Shown here: piece after piece, positions 16,960-25,985 of the stretch
Layout: every line of letters begins with the position of its first letter
How positions within the stretch are numbered: the stretch's first letter is position 1
Translations under genes and position numbers: made by a program
Assembly (NCBI RefSeq): GCF_019400745.1
Contig: NZ_WJIB01000001.1
Span: 1-64,000, forward strand
DNA length: 64,000 bases
Direction: 5' to 3'
From: Cohnella sp. CFH 77786
GTDB taxonomy: Bacteria; Bacillota; Bacilli; Paenibacillales; Paenibacillaceae
The notes under the pieces: model-generated
What the model saw: the letters and a program-made list of their open reading frames with translations, nothing else
The model's database searches: none
What the model was told of the DNA's origin: nothing

Positions 16960-17856
16960 CTACAATTCCAGATTGACGCCGCTCGTCCTCTGCTCGAGCA
17001 TTTTTTTCAGAACCGTGCCGATGTAAGCGCCCGCCTCGACGGGAGGCGTTCCCCCGCGGTGAATGTTGGAAATGACGGTGCGGTCGCTCTCGACCGTCCC
17101 CCGGCGGGGCCGGTAGCACATATAGGCGCTCATGGATTGGGAGGTGACGAGGCCGGGTCTCTCCCCGATCAGCAACACGAGCACCTCAGGCTGCAGAATG
17201 TCGCCGATAGGGTCCATCACCGCCACGCGGCCGCCCCGGACGAAGAACGGAGTGCCGGCGCTGAGCCCATAAGCTTGCAGCGAGTCCATGAGCGAAGGGT
17301 AGACGTCCCTCAGGTTGGCCTCCACCGCGTTGGCGCTTAAGCCGTCGGACACGACGACCTGAACTTGAGGCTTCGCCGCGCAGCGGCTGCGGATCCGCTC
17401 AACGCCTTCGTCGGTCACGATCCGCCCCATGTCCGGCCTCTTCAAATAATTCTCCGTGTTTCCGAACCGCGTCTCGACGGTAAACAACCCGAATTCGTCC
17501 AACAGCGACGAATCCACCGTGCCGTATACCGAATCGATAGCCGCGGCATGGTCGCAGCGGAAACGGAGAACCTCCTTCGTCAAGGGCCGGGTCCCGCACC
17601 TCCAGACGCCGATTCGCGCCGGGGTGCTGGCCAGCAGCTCGCCCAGCCCTTCCTCCCACTTCGGATCCGGCACATGGGCGATACGTTCGCCGTCCGTGAT
17701 CGATTCGGCGACCTCCGGCAGCGCGGCGGCGATATCGGGCATTGGATTCGCCGTTTTCGCCGTCTGGGCGGTGGCGGCATTGGACGGGGCGAGCTTACGT
17801 TCCAGCTCGGCCATGACTCGATCCACTAACTGATCGATCGGGATAACGGGATTCAA
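16960..17856 (-). CDS. eutC: Ethanolamine ammonia-lyase small subunit
   Basis: 298-residue EutC. With EutB it converts ethanolamine to acetaldehyde and ammonia using adenosylcobalamin. The cobalamin-side motif VVSDGLSANAVEANL and the LIGERPGLVTSQSMSAYMCY stretch are diagnostic. The N-terminus (about residues 5-22) is an amphipathic helix followed by an Ala/Thr-rich linker to about residue 45, the usual form of a shell-encapsulation tail. It follows eutB by 24 nt. Confidence 0.96.
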   Translation of the reverse strand: MNPVIPIDQLVDRVMAELERKLAPSNAATAQTAKTANPMPDIAAALPEVAESITDGERIAHVPDPKWEEGLGELLASTPARIGVWRCGTRPLTKEVLRFRCDHAAAIDSVYGTVDSSLLDEFGLFTVETRFGNTENYLKRPDMGRIVTDEGVERIRSRCAAKPQVQVVVSDGLSANAVEANLRDVYPSLMDSLQAYGLSAGTPFFVRGGRVAVMDPIGDILQPEVLVLLIGERPGLVTSQSMSAYMCYRPRRGTVESDRTVISNIHRGGTPPVEAGAYIGTVLKKMLEQRTSGVNLEL

Positions 17857-17880
17857 ACCGAACTTCCTCCCTTCGCGCGC

Positions 17881-19242
17881 TCACATGAAAATGGTCGGGT
17901 CCCCGGCGATTTTCGTGAGACGGCCGTTCTCCATGATGCCCATGCGCTCCAGCCATTGCTCGAAAGCCGGCGCCGGACGAAGCCTCATCGTCTCCCGAAG
18001 CGTGGCGATATCGTGGTAGCTGGTCGATTGGTAATTCAGCATGCAATCGTCCGCCATCGGGACGCCGATGATGTAGTTGACGCCCGCCGCGGCGAGCAGG
18101 ACGGCCAGATTGTCCATGTCGTTCTGGTCCGCTTTCATATGGTTCGTATAGCAGACGTCGACGCCCATCGGGAGCTGCTGCAGCTTGCCCATGAAATGGT
18201 CCTCGAGTCCGGCGCGGATGACCTGTTTGCTGTCGTACAAGTATTCCGGCCCGATGAAGCCGACCACGGTGTTCACGATAAACGGCTTGTACTTGCGGGC
18301 CAGCCCGTAGCACCGGGATTCCAGCGTCACCTGGTCGATGCCGTGATGCGCTTCGGCGGAGAGCTCGGAGCCTTGGCCGGTCTCGAAATACCACAGGTTC
18401 GGCCCCGTTCCCGTGCCCTCCCGCCGGATCAGCTCATCCGCTTCGTCCAGCAGCCGCACGTCGATGCCGAACGCCGCATTGCCGTCCTGACTGCCGGCGA
18501 GGCTCTGGAATACCATGTCCGCGGGCGCGCCGCTCCGGATCGCCTTCATTTGCGTTTTGATATGCGCCAGCACGCAGTTCTGCGTCGGAATCCGCCACTT
18601 GTCCATGATCTCCTTGGTGGTCGCCAGGATCGCCTTGACGCTGTCCGCGGAATCGATGACCGGGTTGATCCCGATCACCGCGTCCCCGATCCCGTAGCTG
18701 AGCGCTTCGTACAGGGAAGCCGTCATGCCCGGAATGCTGTCGGTCGGGTGGTTCGGCTGCGCCCGCCCGGCCAGGATGCCCCGCTGGCCGATCGTGATGT
18801 TGCAATGCGTCGTAACCTCGATTTTGGATGCGGCCTGGACCAGGTCGAGGTTCGTCATCAGCTTGGCGACGGCCGCGACCATCTCGCTGTTCAAGCCGCG
18901 GCTGATGCGGCGGATCTCCTCGTTGCCCGTGCTTTGCGCCAGCAGATATTCGCGCAGCTCGGCGACCGTCCAGTTGCGGACTTCCGCGAATATTTTCTCG
19001 TTTACCGCCTCTTCGATGACCCGGGACACTTCATCGGTTTCCGGCGGCAGCAGCGGATGCTCGCGGATATCCCCGAGCGTCAGGTCGGCCAGCACCAGCT
19101 TGGCCGCCATCCGCTCCTTGGCGTCCTCCGCCGCGATTCCCGCGAGCTGGTCTCCCGATTTCTCCTCGTTGGCCTTGGCCATGACTTCTTTCAAATCCTT
19201 GAATTGAAACGTTCTGCCGAATGCCGCGGCGGCCAGCTTCAA
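17881..19242 (-). CDS. eutB: Ethanolamine ammonia-lyase large subunit
   Basis: 453-residue EutB, the TIM-barrel subunit binding substrate and adenosylcobalamin. Family landmarks include THCNITIGQRGILAGRAQPN, PTQNCVLAHIKTQ, YFETGQGSELSAEAHHGIDQ and DVCYTNHMKADQND. Length equals the usual 453-454. The start is TTG 19242, which overlaps the eutA stop (TTGA) and has AGGAGGTGA upstream. Confidence 0.98.
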   Translation of the reverse strand: MKLAAAAFGRTFQFKDLKEVMAKANEEKSGDQLAGIAAEDAKERMAAKLVLADLTLGDIREHPLLPPETDEVSRVIEEAVNEKIFAEVRNWTVAELREYLLAQSTGNEEIRRISRGLNSEMVAAVAKLMTNLDLVQAASKIEVTTHCNITIGQRGILAGRAQPNHPTDSIPGMTASLYEALSYGIGDAVIGINPVIDSADSVKAILATTKEIMDKWRIPTQNCVLAHIKTQMKAIRSGAPADMVFQSLAGSQDGNAAFGIDVRLLDEADELIRREGTGTGPNLWYFETGQGSELSAEAHHGIDQVTLESRCYGLARKYKPFIVNTVVGFIGPEYLYDSKQVIRAGLEDHFMGKLQQLPMGVDVCYTNHMKADQNDMDNLAVLLAAAGVNYIIGVPMADDCMLNYQSTSYHDIATLRETMRLRPAPAFEQWLERMGIMENGRLTKIAGDPTIFM

Positions 19243-20774
19243 CCGTCCGTCACCTCCTCTCCCCTGTGGAAAGCCAGCGTTTTGACGACCACGGGCACCA
19301 TCGTCCCGGAGATCGGTTCGCCCAGATCGACGTAATCGCCCAGGTCGACCCGGATTTGATCGATGCAGATCACCTTGGGAGAAGGGCCGAAACGCCGTTC
19401 CAACGCTTGCCCCAGCGCTTTGGCGACATCCTCTCCGCAGATCGCGGCGAAAACGCGATTGCCGGGAAAAGACCTCTTGTAGCTTCCCGCGATTGCTTCC
19501 GCCAGACGCTGGATCTCCGCGTAACCCGCCTGCTGCAGACCGGAGATCGCCAGCGCGAACGGCGGGGAAGCTTCACTGCCGAACAGGCTGGCCCCTTCCC
19601 TCATCGTCCTCTCCAGCAAGTCTTCCAACGATTCGGAACGCTGGAGCATTGCCGGGGCGAGATCGACCTTCATCACGGGCAAATTGCGGATCGGCAGCAG
19701 CCCGGCGTCAAGAAACACGGTTGCCCCGCTGATCTCCGTGGTCTGCATGCCCGCGCCGATCACGGTGGCGCGCACCGTCTGCGCCGGTCGTCCGAGCCGG
19801 ATGGCCGGATAGGACCCGGCTTGCTCCTTCAGCGAATGGGCGAGCAGCGGACCGATGTCGCCATGGACGGCCGCCTCCTCGACGTTCGAGGGTTTGGGGC
19901 TATCCATGAGCTGCCCGATGCCGCCCGAGATCGTCCACTCCTCCAGTACCGGCATCGGCTCCAGCGGCGCGCCGAGCAACAGCGCCGCAACGGACTCACG
20001 GCTGGCTGCCGCCTTCCCCGCCAGGCAATCGAGCATGTCGCGGCTCATCGCCAGGCAAAGCTCTTGCAGAAGGTCGAAGCTCGCTTTCCGTCCCGGTTCG
20101 AGCCGATATCCGCAGGCGTTCAGCCATGGCCTGAGCGAAGGGGATACCCCTTCTACGGTGCCGAAGGCGTCTAAGCGGATCAGCCTTCCGCCGACGTGGA
20201 AGGTTACGGTCCCGGCCGGCTTGCCCCGGCGGAAAACGGCCGCGTTCGCGGTTCCCCCGCCGACGTCGATGTTCGCGACGGCCTCCCGCGCGGCGCGCGA
20301 GCGATCGTCCGCGCCGGCGCCTTTGCCGGCTAGAAGCCCCTCCAAATCGGGACCCGCCGTCGCCACCACGAAATCGCCGGACCGCTCGGCGAGCAGGTGC
20401 AGGATTTGCCGCGCGTTTTTCTTGTTCGCCGTCTCTCCGGTGATGATCACCGCGCCGGATTTCAACTCCGCCGGTCGGATGCCGGCAGCTTCGTATTCCC
20501 GCTCGAGAATCCGCCAGATCCGCTCCGCGTCCACTTCGTCGCCGGTTCGCAGGGGCGTCTCGTAAATCGGACTCTGGTAGGCAAGCAGCCGTTCCGTAAT
20601 GCCGTACCGGGGCAAGCTGAGCGCGCCGGAGGTGCGGGCCAGCTTCAAGCGGCTCACGATCATCTTGGTCGTGCTCGTGCCGATGTCGATCCCGACGCTC
20701 GTGATCCAGCGGTCTTCCGCCGACGCCGGCGGCTGCGTGCCCTTCGTTACCCGTTCTTCCGTTTGCCGAACCAT
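19239..20774 (-). CDS. eutA: Ethanolamine ammonia-lyase reactivating factor
   Basis: 511-residue EutA, an actin/Hsp70-like ATPase that replaces damaged cobalamin in EutBC. The ATP-binding motif GIDIGTSTTKMIVSRL is near residue 30 and the second phosphate loop NIDVGGGTANAAVF near 170. The gene overlaps the eutV end by 28 nt and eutB by 4 nt, so translation is coupled. Confidence 0.95.
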   Translation of the reverse strand: MVRQTEERVTKGTQPPASAEDRWITSVGIDIGTSTTKMIVSRLKLARTSGALSLPRYGITERLLAYQSPIYETPLRTGDEVDAERIWRILEREYEAAGIRPAELKSGAVIITGETANKKNARQILHLLAERSGDFVVATAGPDLEGLLAGKGAGADDRSRAAREAVANIDVGGGTANAAVFRRGKPAGTVTFHVGGRLIRLDAFGTVEGVSPSLRPWLNACGYRLEPGRKASFDLLQELCLAMSRDMLDCLAGKAAASRESVAALLLGAPLEPMPVLEEWTISGGIGQLMDSPKPSNVEEAAVHGDIGPLLAHSLKEQAGSYPAIRLGRPAQTVRATVIGAGMQTTEISGATVFLDAGLLPIRNLPVMKVDLAPAMLQRSESLEDLLERTMREGASLFGSEASPPFALAISGLQQAGYAEIQRLAEAIAGSYKRSFPGNRVFAAICGEDVAKALGQALERRFGPSPKVICIDQIRVDLGDYVDLGEPISGTMVPVVVKTLAFHRGEEVTDG

Positions 20775-21352
20775 CGCTCCGCTCCGTCCTCCAGGATGCT
20801 TCTCGCCATGCTGGGAATCGGAATCCGCTGCGCCATGCTGGTCTCCCGCAGCTTGCGGTACGCTTCATCCTCGCCCAGCAGCAAGTCCCGCATGAGGACT
20901 CCCTTCGCCCTCTCGACCATTTTGCGATCCTCGACCGATTGCTTGAGCGCCTCCAGGTCCTTCTTCAGCGACTCCAGCTTCTCCCGCTGACCAAGCGCGA
21001 TTTCCACGGCGGGAATCAGATCCGCCTCCGACACCGGCTTAACCAGATAGGCGGACACCCCCGCTTCCCGCGCGTCCTGCACGAGTTCCCGCTGACTGTA
21101 GGCGGTAAGCAGCAGAATCGCCGCGTTCTGGTCCTGCAGGCTGCGAATGATCCGGGATGCCTTGATTCCGTTCATGACCGGCATCTTCACGTCCATGATG
21201 ACGAGATCGGGCTTGAGCCGCGCCACGAGCTCGATGGCTTGCTCGCCGTTCTTGGCTTCCCCCGGCACCCGGTAACCCTCTTCCTCCAGCATCTCGCGGA
21301 TGTCCATCCGGATGATCGGGTCGTCATCCACGACGACAATCGAATGGCTCAT
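20747..21352 (-). CDS. eutV: ANTAR response regulator, RNA-binding antiterminator
   Basis: 201-residue EutV. Receiver domain residues 1-120 with phospho-acceptor Asp54 (VIMDVKMPVMNG) and the conserved Lys in YLVKPVS; then a coiled linker and a C-terminal ANTAR domain (about 135-192, ERAKGVLMRDLLLGEDEAYRKLRE). Phosphorylated homologues dimerise and bind paired mRNA hairpins to block terminators. A matching hairpin overlaps the terminator ahead of eutL. The eutW stop is overlapped by 4 nt. Confidence 0.95.
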   Translation of the reverse strand: MSHSIVVVDDDPIIRMDIREMLEEEGYRVPGEAKNGEQAIELVARLKPDLVIMDVKMPVMNGIKASRIIRSLQDQNAAILLLTAYSQRELVQDAREAGVSAYLVKPVSEADLIPAVEIALGQREKLESLKKDLEALKQSVEDRKMVERAKGVLMRDLLLGEDEAYRKLRETSMAQRIPIPSMARSILEDGAERWFGKRKNG

Positions 21353-22827
21353 GGCCGATCGACCTCCTTGTGCCCTTTCTCCCGAAACGGGAAAGCGATC
21401 TGAACGCGGGTTCCGGCTGCGTCGGAACGGATCGTCATCGCACCGCCCAAGTTATCGGTGACGAGCGTCTCCACGATCCGCAGGCCGAGCCGGTTCCGCC
21501 CGGGCGCACCCGTTTCGGTATCCGCAACGAAACATGCTCCCGCTTCCTCCATGCCGCACCCGTTGTCCGAAACGATCAAGCTGGCCAGTTGGCCGTCGCA
21601 GCCGAACGTAATCGTGATCTCCCCGGTTTCCCTGTCCGCGAAAGCATGTTTGACGCCGTTATGGATCAGTTCGTTAACCGCGAGCGCGAGCGTCGTCGCC
21701 GCATCCGAAGGGAGGTCGAGCTCGCTGCCGTTTAAACGGACGCGGATCGACTGATCCGGCTTCGAGGTCGACGATATCGCGTTTCGGGCAATCCGTTCGG
21801 CGACGTCGCGGAAAGGAATCGTGTCCGTGCCTTCGTGAGCGAGCATCTCGTGGATTACGGCGATGCTGTTGATGCGGTTGATGCTGTCCCGGTAAACCTC
21901 CGCCACTTCGGCGTGTTTCGTCCGCCTCATCTGAAGCCGGAGCAGGCTGGATACGGTTTGAAGGTTGTTTTTGACCCGGTGGTGGATCTCCTTGATGACG
22001 GCGGATTGGATGAGAATCTGTTTCTCCTTCTCGATCAAATCCGAAATATCGTGGACGAGCATCAGCCCCCCGACCGCCCGCTGCTCCCGGTACAAGGATA
22101 CCGCCTTCAGCACGAGCACGGTGTTTCCGAACCGGATCTCCTCGCTGACCACGCTTCCCTGACGGATGAAGCTGCCGGGTTCCAGACGGCCCGAAAACAA
22201 TTCGCCCAACGCGCGGCCTTCCGCCGGACCGGTCTGTCCGATTCCTTCAAGCATTCCGCGAGCCTGAGGATTCGTATAAGTCACGATTTCCTTGTCGTCG
22301 AACAAAATAATGCCTTCGTGCATGAGCGACTGCATGCTGCCTTCCGACATGGCGACCGTGAGCAGCGTGCGGCTCAGCTGTTCGTTCGATTCCAACAGCC
22401 TCTCCACGTTCCGCTCCTGCTCGACCTTCTCGGAGATGTCCTGCTCCATGATCAGGACGCCGATCACCTTGCCGGCAGGGGAGCGGATCGGCACCACGTT
22501 CTGCTGAATGGCGATCTGCTCCTGGGAGATGCCCCGCGATCCGACGACCGGCTGGCCCGACACGAGCGAGAACAGCACGGCCGGCTCGTTGCGCGCGTAC
22601 GCGAGCTGTCCGACGACCGATGTTCGGTAGAGCGAAGGAAAGGTTGCCGGGTGGGCTTGCGCCACGACGAGGGCCGCGCTCTTGTCGGCCGTCGGGCAGT
22701 CGATGAAGACGTCGGATTGCGAGACGTCCGCGATGAGCTGCAGGCAGCGCGCCAAATCCTCGATGTAACGCGTTTCTTCAAACGTCAGAACCGTTCCGGA
22801 CGTGCACAATTCCGCGATCGTTGCCAT
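21349..22827 (-). CDS. eutW: Ethanolamine-sensing histidine kinase
   Basis: 492-residue soluble sensor kinase. An N-terminal domain with SDVFIDCPT is followed by QNVVPIRSPAGKVIGVLIMEQDI, a PAS domain (about 180-290), the HisKA_2 phospho-acceptor EIHHRVKNNLQTVSSLLRLQ and an HATPase domain (NELIHNGVKHAF, GLRIVETLV). No membrane segment, as expected for EutW, which senses cytoplasmic ethanolamine. ATG 22827 has GGAGG 7 nt upstream. Confidence 0.94.
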   Translation of the reverse strand: MATIAELCTSGTVLTFEETRYIEDLARCLQLIADVSQSDVFIDCPTADKSAALVVAQAHPATFPSLYRTSVVGQLAYARNEPAVLFSLVSGQPVVGSRGISQEQIAIQQNVVPIRSPAGKVIGVLIMEQDISEKVEQERNVERLLESNEQLSRTLLTVAMSEGSMQSLMHEGIILFDDKEIVTYTNPQARGMLEGIGQTGPAEGRALGELFSGRLEPGSFIRQGSVVSEEIRFGNTVLVLKAVSLYREQRAVGGLMLVHDISDLIEKEKQILIQSAVIKEIHHRVKNNLQTVSSLLRLQMRRTKHAEVAEVYRDSINRINSIAVIHEMLAHEGTDTIPFRDVAERIARNAISSTSKPDQSIRVRLNGSELDLPSDAATTLALAVNELIHNGVKHAFADRETGEITITFGCDGQLASLIVSDNGCGMEEAGACFVADTETGAPGRNRLGLRIVETLVTDNLGGAMTIRSDAAGTRVQIAFPFREKGHKEVDRP

Positions 22828-22882
22828 GGCCAATCCTCCGTTGGCGTTGTCTACTCTCGCTTCCATTGTCACACAATTCGGA

Positions 22883-23362
22883 CTATTCGTGATCCCCTTC
22901 TCTCGTATTTCCCTTATTTTTGTGATCTTGCACAAGGGAAAGCAGCTTTTCTCTCAATTCCCCGATCCCTTCCGACGTTTCGGAGGACGTCAGGAAGATA
23001 TCCGCCGCCGGCAACGATTGCCTGAGCAAAGCAATCGCGCGCGGCACGTCCGCCTTGGGATGGTCGGTTTTCGTCACCGCGCCGAGCGCCGGCACCGGAA
23101 AACCGCTCGCGAACCCCGGCGGGAAATAATTGCGTTGGCGCGTGGCGTCGTGCACCATCAGAACGGCGGCCGCTTCGTGCGACGTGGCCATCAGCGAACG
23201 GTAATACAGCGGATTCTCGCTGTATTCGCCGGGCGTATCGATCATCCAATCGCGGTAGACGAGGCTTTGCGTTTTGGCCGCGGGCTTCTTCTCCCCGAAC
23301 AGCGCCTTCACCAAGGTCGATTTCCCTGCCCCGACGGCTCCGATGATCATGATCTTCTTCAT
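22883..23362 (-). CDS. eutP: EutP/PduV family P-loop protein
   Basis: 159-residue EutP with Walker A GAVGAGKSTLVKALFG at residues 8-23, the TPGEYSENPLYYRSL switch region and a TKTD guanine-specificity motif. Some EutP proteins have been shown to act as acetate kinases, which would complete the path from the acetyl phosphate made by PduL; otherwise it is a shell-associated GTPase. Only 3 nt separate it from eutS. Confidence 0.93.
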   Translation of the reverse strand: MKKIMIIGAVGAGKSTLVKALFGEKKPAAKTQSLVYRDWMIDTPGEYSENPLYYRSLMATSHEAAAVLMVHDATRQRNYFPPGFASGFPVPALGAVTKTDHPKADVPRAIALLRQSLPAADIFLTSSETSEGIGELREKLLSLVQDHKNKGNTREGDHE

Positions 23363-23365
23363 CCG

Positions 23366-23707
23366 TCAAGACCTCGTCAGGCGAGCAGTGGAGAACTGCA
23401 GCTTCTCTTGCAGAAAAACGTTCACCGCTTCGATCGCCGTCTCGACGGCGGCGACTTCCCCAACGATGACCAAGGAACCCGTGAAGCGGTCCAGGTAGCC
23501 GATCCCGACACCGGCGGCCTTCGTCGCGATGTCGGCGGCGATGATCGCCGTTTCCGTCGGCGTAAGCGTAAGGATGCCGAGGGCGCTCGCTTCCTCGATG
23601 CCGAGCTTCGTATAGAGAATCGGATCGGGATTGGCAATGACGTGCGCCAGCGTCAGCTGCTTGCCGGGCACGTACTCCTGGATCACCCTCTGTTTCTCCT
23701 GCTCCAT
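23366..23707 (-). CDS. eutS: Microcompartment shell protein EutS
   Basis: 113-residue circularly permuted BMC-H shell protein. Family signature QEYVPGKQLTLAHVIANPDP at the start and TPTETAIIAADIATKAAGV in the core. Forms bent hexamers in the shell. Length is normal for EutS (about 111-116). Confidence 0.96.
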   Translation of the reverse strand: MEQEKQRVIQEYVPGKQLTLAHVIANPDPILYTKLGIEEASALGILTLTPTETAIIAADIATKAAGVGIGYLDRFTGSLVIVGEVAAVETAIEAVNVFLQEKLQFSTARLTRS

Positions 23708-23731
23708 GCGCGCGTCTCCTTTTAGGCCGTC

Positions 23732-24010
23732 CTATTCGGTCTGCTCGCCGATCTCGTAGCTGTCGACGATGCCGACGATCATCGCGTCCACCGGCACCTG
23801 TTTGCCGCTGAACAAGATGCGGGCCGGGCTTCCCCGGGAAACGATGACCTTCTCCCCGACGCCCGCGCCGATCCGGTCGGCCGCGATGACCGTCTGGCCT
23901 TCTTCTCGGCCCGTGAAATCCAATTGACGGACGATCATGAGCTTGAGGTTGTCCATGCCTTCCTCTTTCTGGGTGGCCCATACGCTCCCGATGACTTTGC
24001 CTAAAAACAC
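23732..24010 (-). CDS. eutN: Microcompartment vertex protein EutN
   Basis: 92-residue EutN/CcmL pentamer protein that caps shell vertices. It starts MFLGKVIGSVWATQKEEG, the exact family opening. The GTG at 24010 (GAGGTGATC upstream) is chosen; an ATG 27 nt earlier has no family match. The start lies 8 nt downstream of the previous gene's stop on the minus strand. Confidence 0.94.
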   Translation of the reverse strand: MFLGKVIGSVWATQKEEGMDNLKLMIVRQLDFTGREEGQTVIAADRIGAGVGEKVIVSRGSPARILFSGKQVPVDAMIVGIVDSYEIGEQTE

Positions 24011-24017
24011 GAAATGA

Positions 24018-24878
24018 TCACCTCTCGTCCGCCACATGGACCGTGATGCCTTTCTCTCTGAGCAGATCCTTCGCCAGGGGCGTCAGAATCGTGCCATGCC
24101 CGACCGTCAGCCGAGTGAATGCCTTCTCCTTGAGCCGCCGCTCCACCCATTCCGCCGCAACGAGCCTCCCTTCGAACCGAAGCTCGGATTCCGTCTCCGC
24201 CGTCACCAAGGTAGACGCCGGCTTCTCCGCACCTTCCGCCGCCTGCTCCGCGTTTGCCGCGGACGTCCCCCACTCGCGAACCGCCATCTCCGCCAGCTGC
24301 GCCCGCGGCCCGAACCGAGCCCCGTACATCGCAAGCTCGTGCCTGTAGTAATCGAACAGATTGCGGTACGGCTTCGGAAGCGTCAACGTCTTCAGCGTGC
24401 GCCGGTCCGCCCGTTTCAGTCCGGACGCATCCTCGCCGATGAGCACCGGTTTGCCCGTTACGAGAGCGGCGAAGATGACCTCCGACAGAACGGTTCCCCG
24501 GATGGCGAGAGACGCCCTTCCCATGCTGTCCAAATCGATTTCCGGGATGACGATGCCGTCGTATTCGAGCGGAACCTCGATCGGCGCAGGGGCGAATTCG
24601 TCGACCGCGATCACCTTGCCCGGGCCCCCGCTTTCGATGCGGTGTTTGCCAAGCCAAGCCGACGTATCGCCGTCCAGGAACAGGAGGTCGAACGCGATGC
24701 CTCCGTTCCGGAGGGTGATGAAATCGTCGGAATACGCCTCGTGCGCGGTGCTGTCGGCGAAGACGTAGAGCACTTTGGGCGGTTCGGGCGGCGCGGTCCC
24801 CGTTGCCGTCAACCCTGAGCCGATGAGCTCGCGAACGATTTCGCGCGCGATCGATTCGGCCAATCGTTTGATTTCCAT
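24018..24878 (-). CDS. Uncharacterised ethanolamine-locus protein with encapsulation-like helices
   Basis: 286-residue protein of a type found in Firmicute eut operons next to pduL and eutN; no biochemical role is known to me. The N-terminus (MEIKRLAESIAREIVRELIG) is an amphipathic helix like shell-targeting tails. The middle (residues 40-180) looks like a flavodoxin/flavoprotein-type alpha/beta fold (YVFADSTAHEAY, ALVTGKPVLIGEDA). The C-terminus (LTPLAKDLLREKGITVHV) copies the form of the PduL N-terminal tail. ATG 24878 has AAGGAGG upstream. Confidence 0.75.
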   Translation of the reverse strand: MEIKRLAESIAREIVRELIGSGLTATGTAPPEPPKVLYVFADSTAHEAYSDDFITLRNGGIAFDLLFLDGDTSAWLGKHRIESGGPGKVIAVDEFAPAPIEVPLEYDGIVIPEIDLDSMGRASLAIRGTVLSEVIFAALVTGKPVLIGEDASGLKRADRRTLKTLTLPKPYRNLFDYYRHELAMYGARFGPRAQLAEMAVREWGTSAANAEQAAEGAEKPASTLVTAETESELRFEGRLVAAEWVERRLKEKAFTRLTVGHGTILTPLAKDLLREKGITVHVADER

Positions 24879-24894
24879 TCGATGGCTGCCTCCT

Positions 24895-25671
24895 TCAGGC
24901 ACCCCGGATTTCCCCGTTCTTGCCGATCATGCGGACGGTGTCCCCCGTTCGCAACGAAGCGGCATTCGCTTCGTCCGTATCCAGATGCAAGTCGAGGGAG
25001 TAAGCGGGACTCACCCGGACGACCACGTCCGCGAACCATACCGGACGGTCCCCGGACGTCCGGACGATGATGCTGTCCCCGCTTGCGACCCGGAAGCGCG
25101 ACGCGTCTTCGGGCGACATGTGGACATGGTTCTTCGCGACGATTAACCCTTCGTTCAGCACGACCGTGCCACGCGCGCCGACGATCGTTACGCCTGGCGT
25201 TCCTTGCAGGCGGCCGGACAACCGGACCGGCGGCTGGATCCCCAGCGCATACCCGTCCGTCCGGGAAATCTCGACTTGCGAAGCGCCCCGGGAAGGTCCG
25301 AGAATGCGAACGCCGGGGAGATAACCTTTCGGACCGACGAGCGTAACGGTCTCCATGGCGGCGAACTGGCCCCGCTGCGAGAGCTCGCGGTGCGGCGTCA
25401 GCGCATAACCGGGACCGAACAGCGCTTCCGCATGCTCCGGAGAGAGATGGACATGCCGGGCCGATACCCCGACGGGAATGCCTAGGTCCTCATCGGAATC
25501 GAACGGGCGAGCATTCGCCGCACGACTCGGAGTCCGTTTCACTTCGATGCCGCGGCTTCTCAGAAAGTCTGCCGCAGCCGGCGTCAATTTGTCGTCCTCC
25601 GCGACCGGCAGCGGATTCGGAATGCCGCCGGCCAGCCGGGCGCGAAGCTGCGTTTCCGTGATCAGCGCCAT
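24895..25671 (-). CDS. pduL: Microcompartment phosphotransacylase PduL (EutD role)
   Basis: 258-residue PduL-type phosphate acyltransferase, here converting acetyl-CoA to acetyl phosphate and recycling CoA inside the shell. Metal-binding histidines are visible in PVGVSARHVHLSPEHAE, KNHVHMSPEDA and LDLHLDTDEAN. Residues 1-50 (LTPAAADFLRSRGIEVKR) form the encapsulation tail that the second PduL at 45.9 kb lacks. Nine nt downstream of eutM. Confidence 0.95.
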   Translation of the reverse strand: MALITETQLRARLAGGIPNPLPVAEDDKLTPAAADFLRSRGIEVKRTPSRAANARPFDSDEDLGIPVGVSARHVHLSPEHAEALFGPGYALTPHRELSQRGQFAAMETVTLVGPKGYLPGVRILGPSRGASQVEISRTDGYALGIQPPVRLSGRLQGTPGVTIVGARGTVVLNEGLIVAKNHVHMSPEDASRFRVASGDSIIVRTSGDRPVWFADVVVRVSPAYSLDLHLDTDEANAASLRTGDTVRMIGKNGEIRGA

Positions 25672-25679
25672 AGGCGCCC

Positions 25680-25967
25680 TTAACCTTCAAGCTTCGGAAG
25701 AATGAATTCGATATCCCCGTGCGGACGCGGGATGACGTGGACGGAGACGAGTTCGCCCACTTTCTCCGCCGCCGCGGCTCCCGCGTCGGTTGCCGCCTTG
25801 ACGGCGCCGACGTCTCCGCGGACCATGACCGTGACGAGGCCGCCGCCCACATGGACCTTGCCGATCAGCTTGACGTTGGCCGCCTTGACCATCGCGTCCG
25901 CTGCCTCGATCGATCCCACCAGTCCTTTCGTTTCCACCATGCCCAATGCCGCGAGTTCTCCTGCCAT
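25680..25967 (-). CDS. eutM: Major microcompartment shell protein EutM
   Basis: 95-residue canonical BMC-H hexamer protein: [20 protein letters not shown] at the start, [18 protein letters not shown] in the middle and HVIPRPH near the end. Usually the most abundant shell tile. The gene starts 18 nt after eutE. Confidence 0.97.
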   Translation of the reverse strand: MAGELAALGMVETKGLVGSIEAADAMVKAANVKLIGKVHVGGGLVTVMVRGDVGAVKAATDAGAAAAEKVGELVSVHVIPRPHGDIEFILPKLEG

Positions 25968-25985
25968 TGATGATTCCTCCTCTGA

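Noticed and set aside
22828..22882. A second ANTAR target between eutP and eutW
   Set aside because: No hexaloop hairpin with A1/G4 and no terminator were seen in this short gap.
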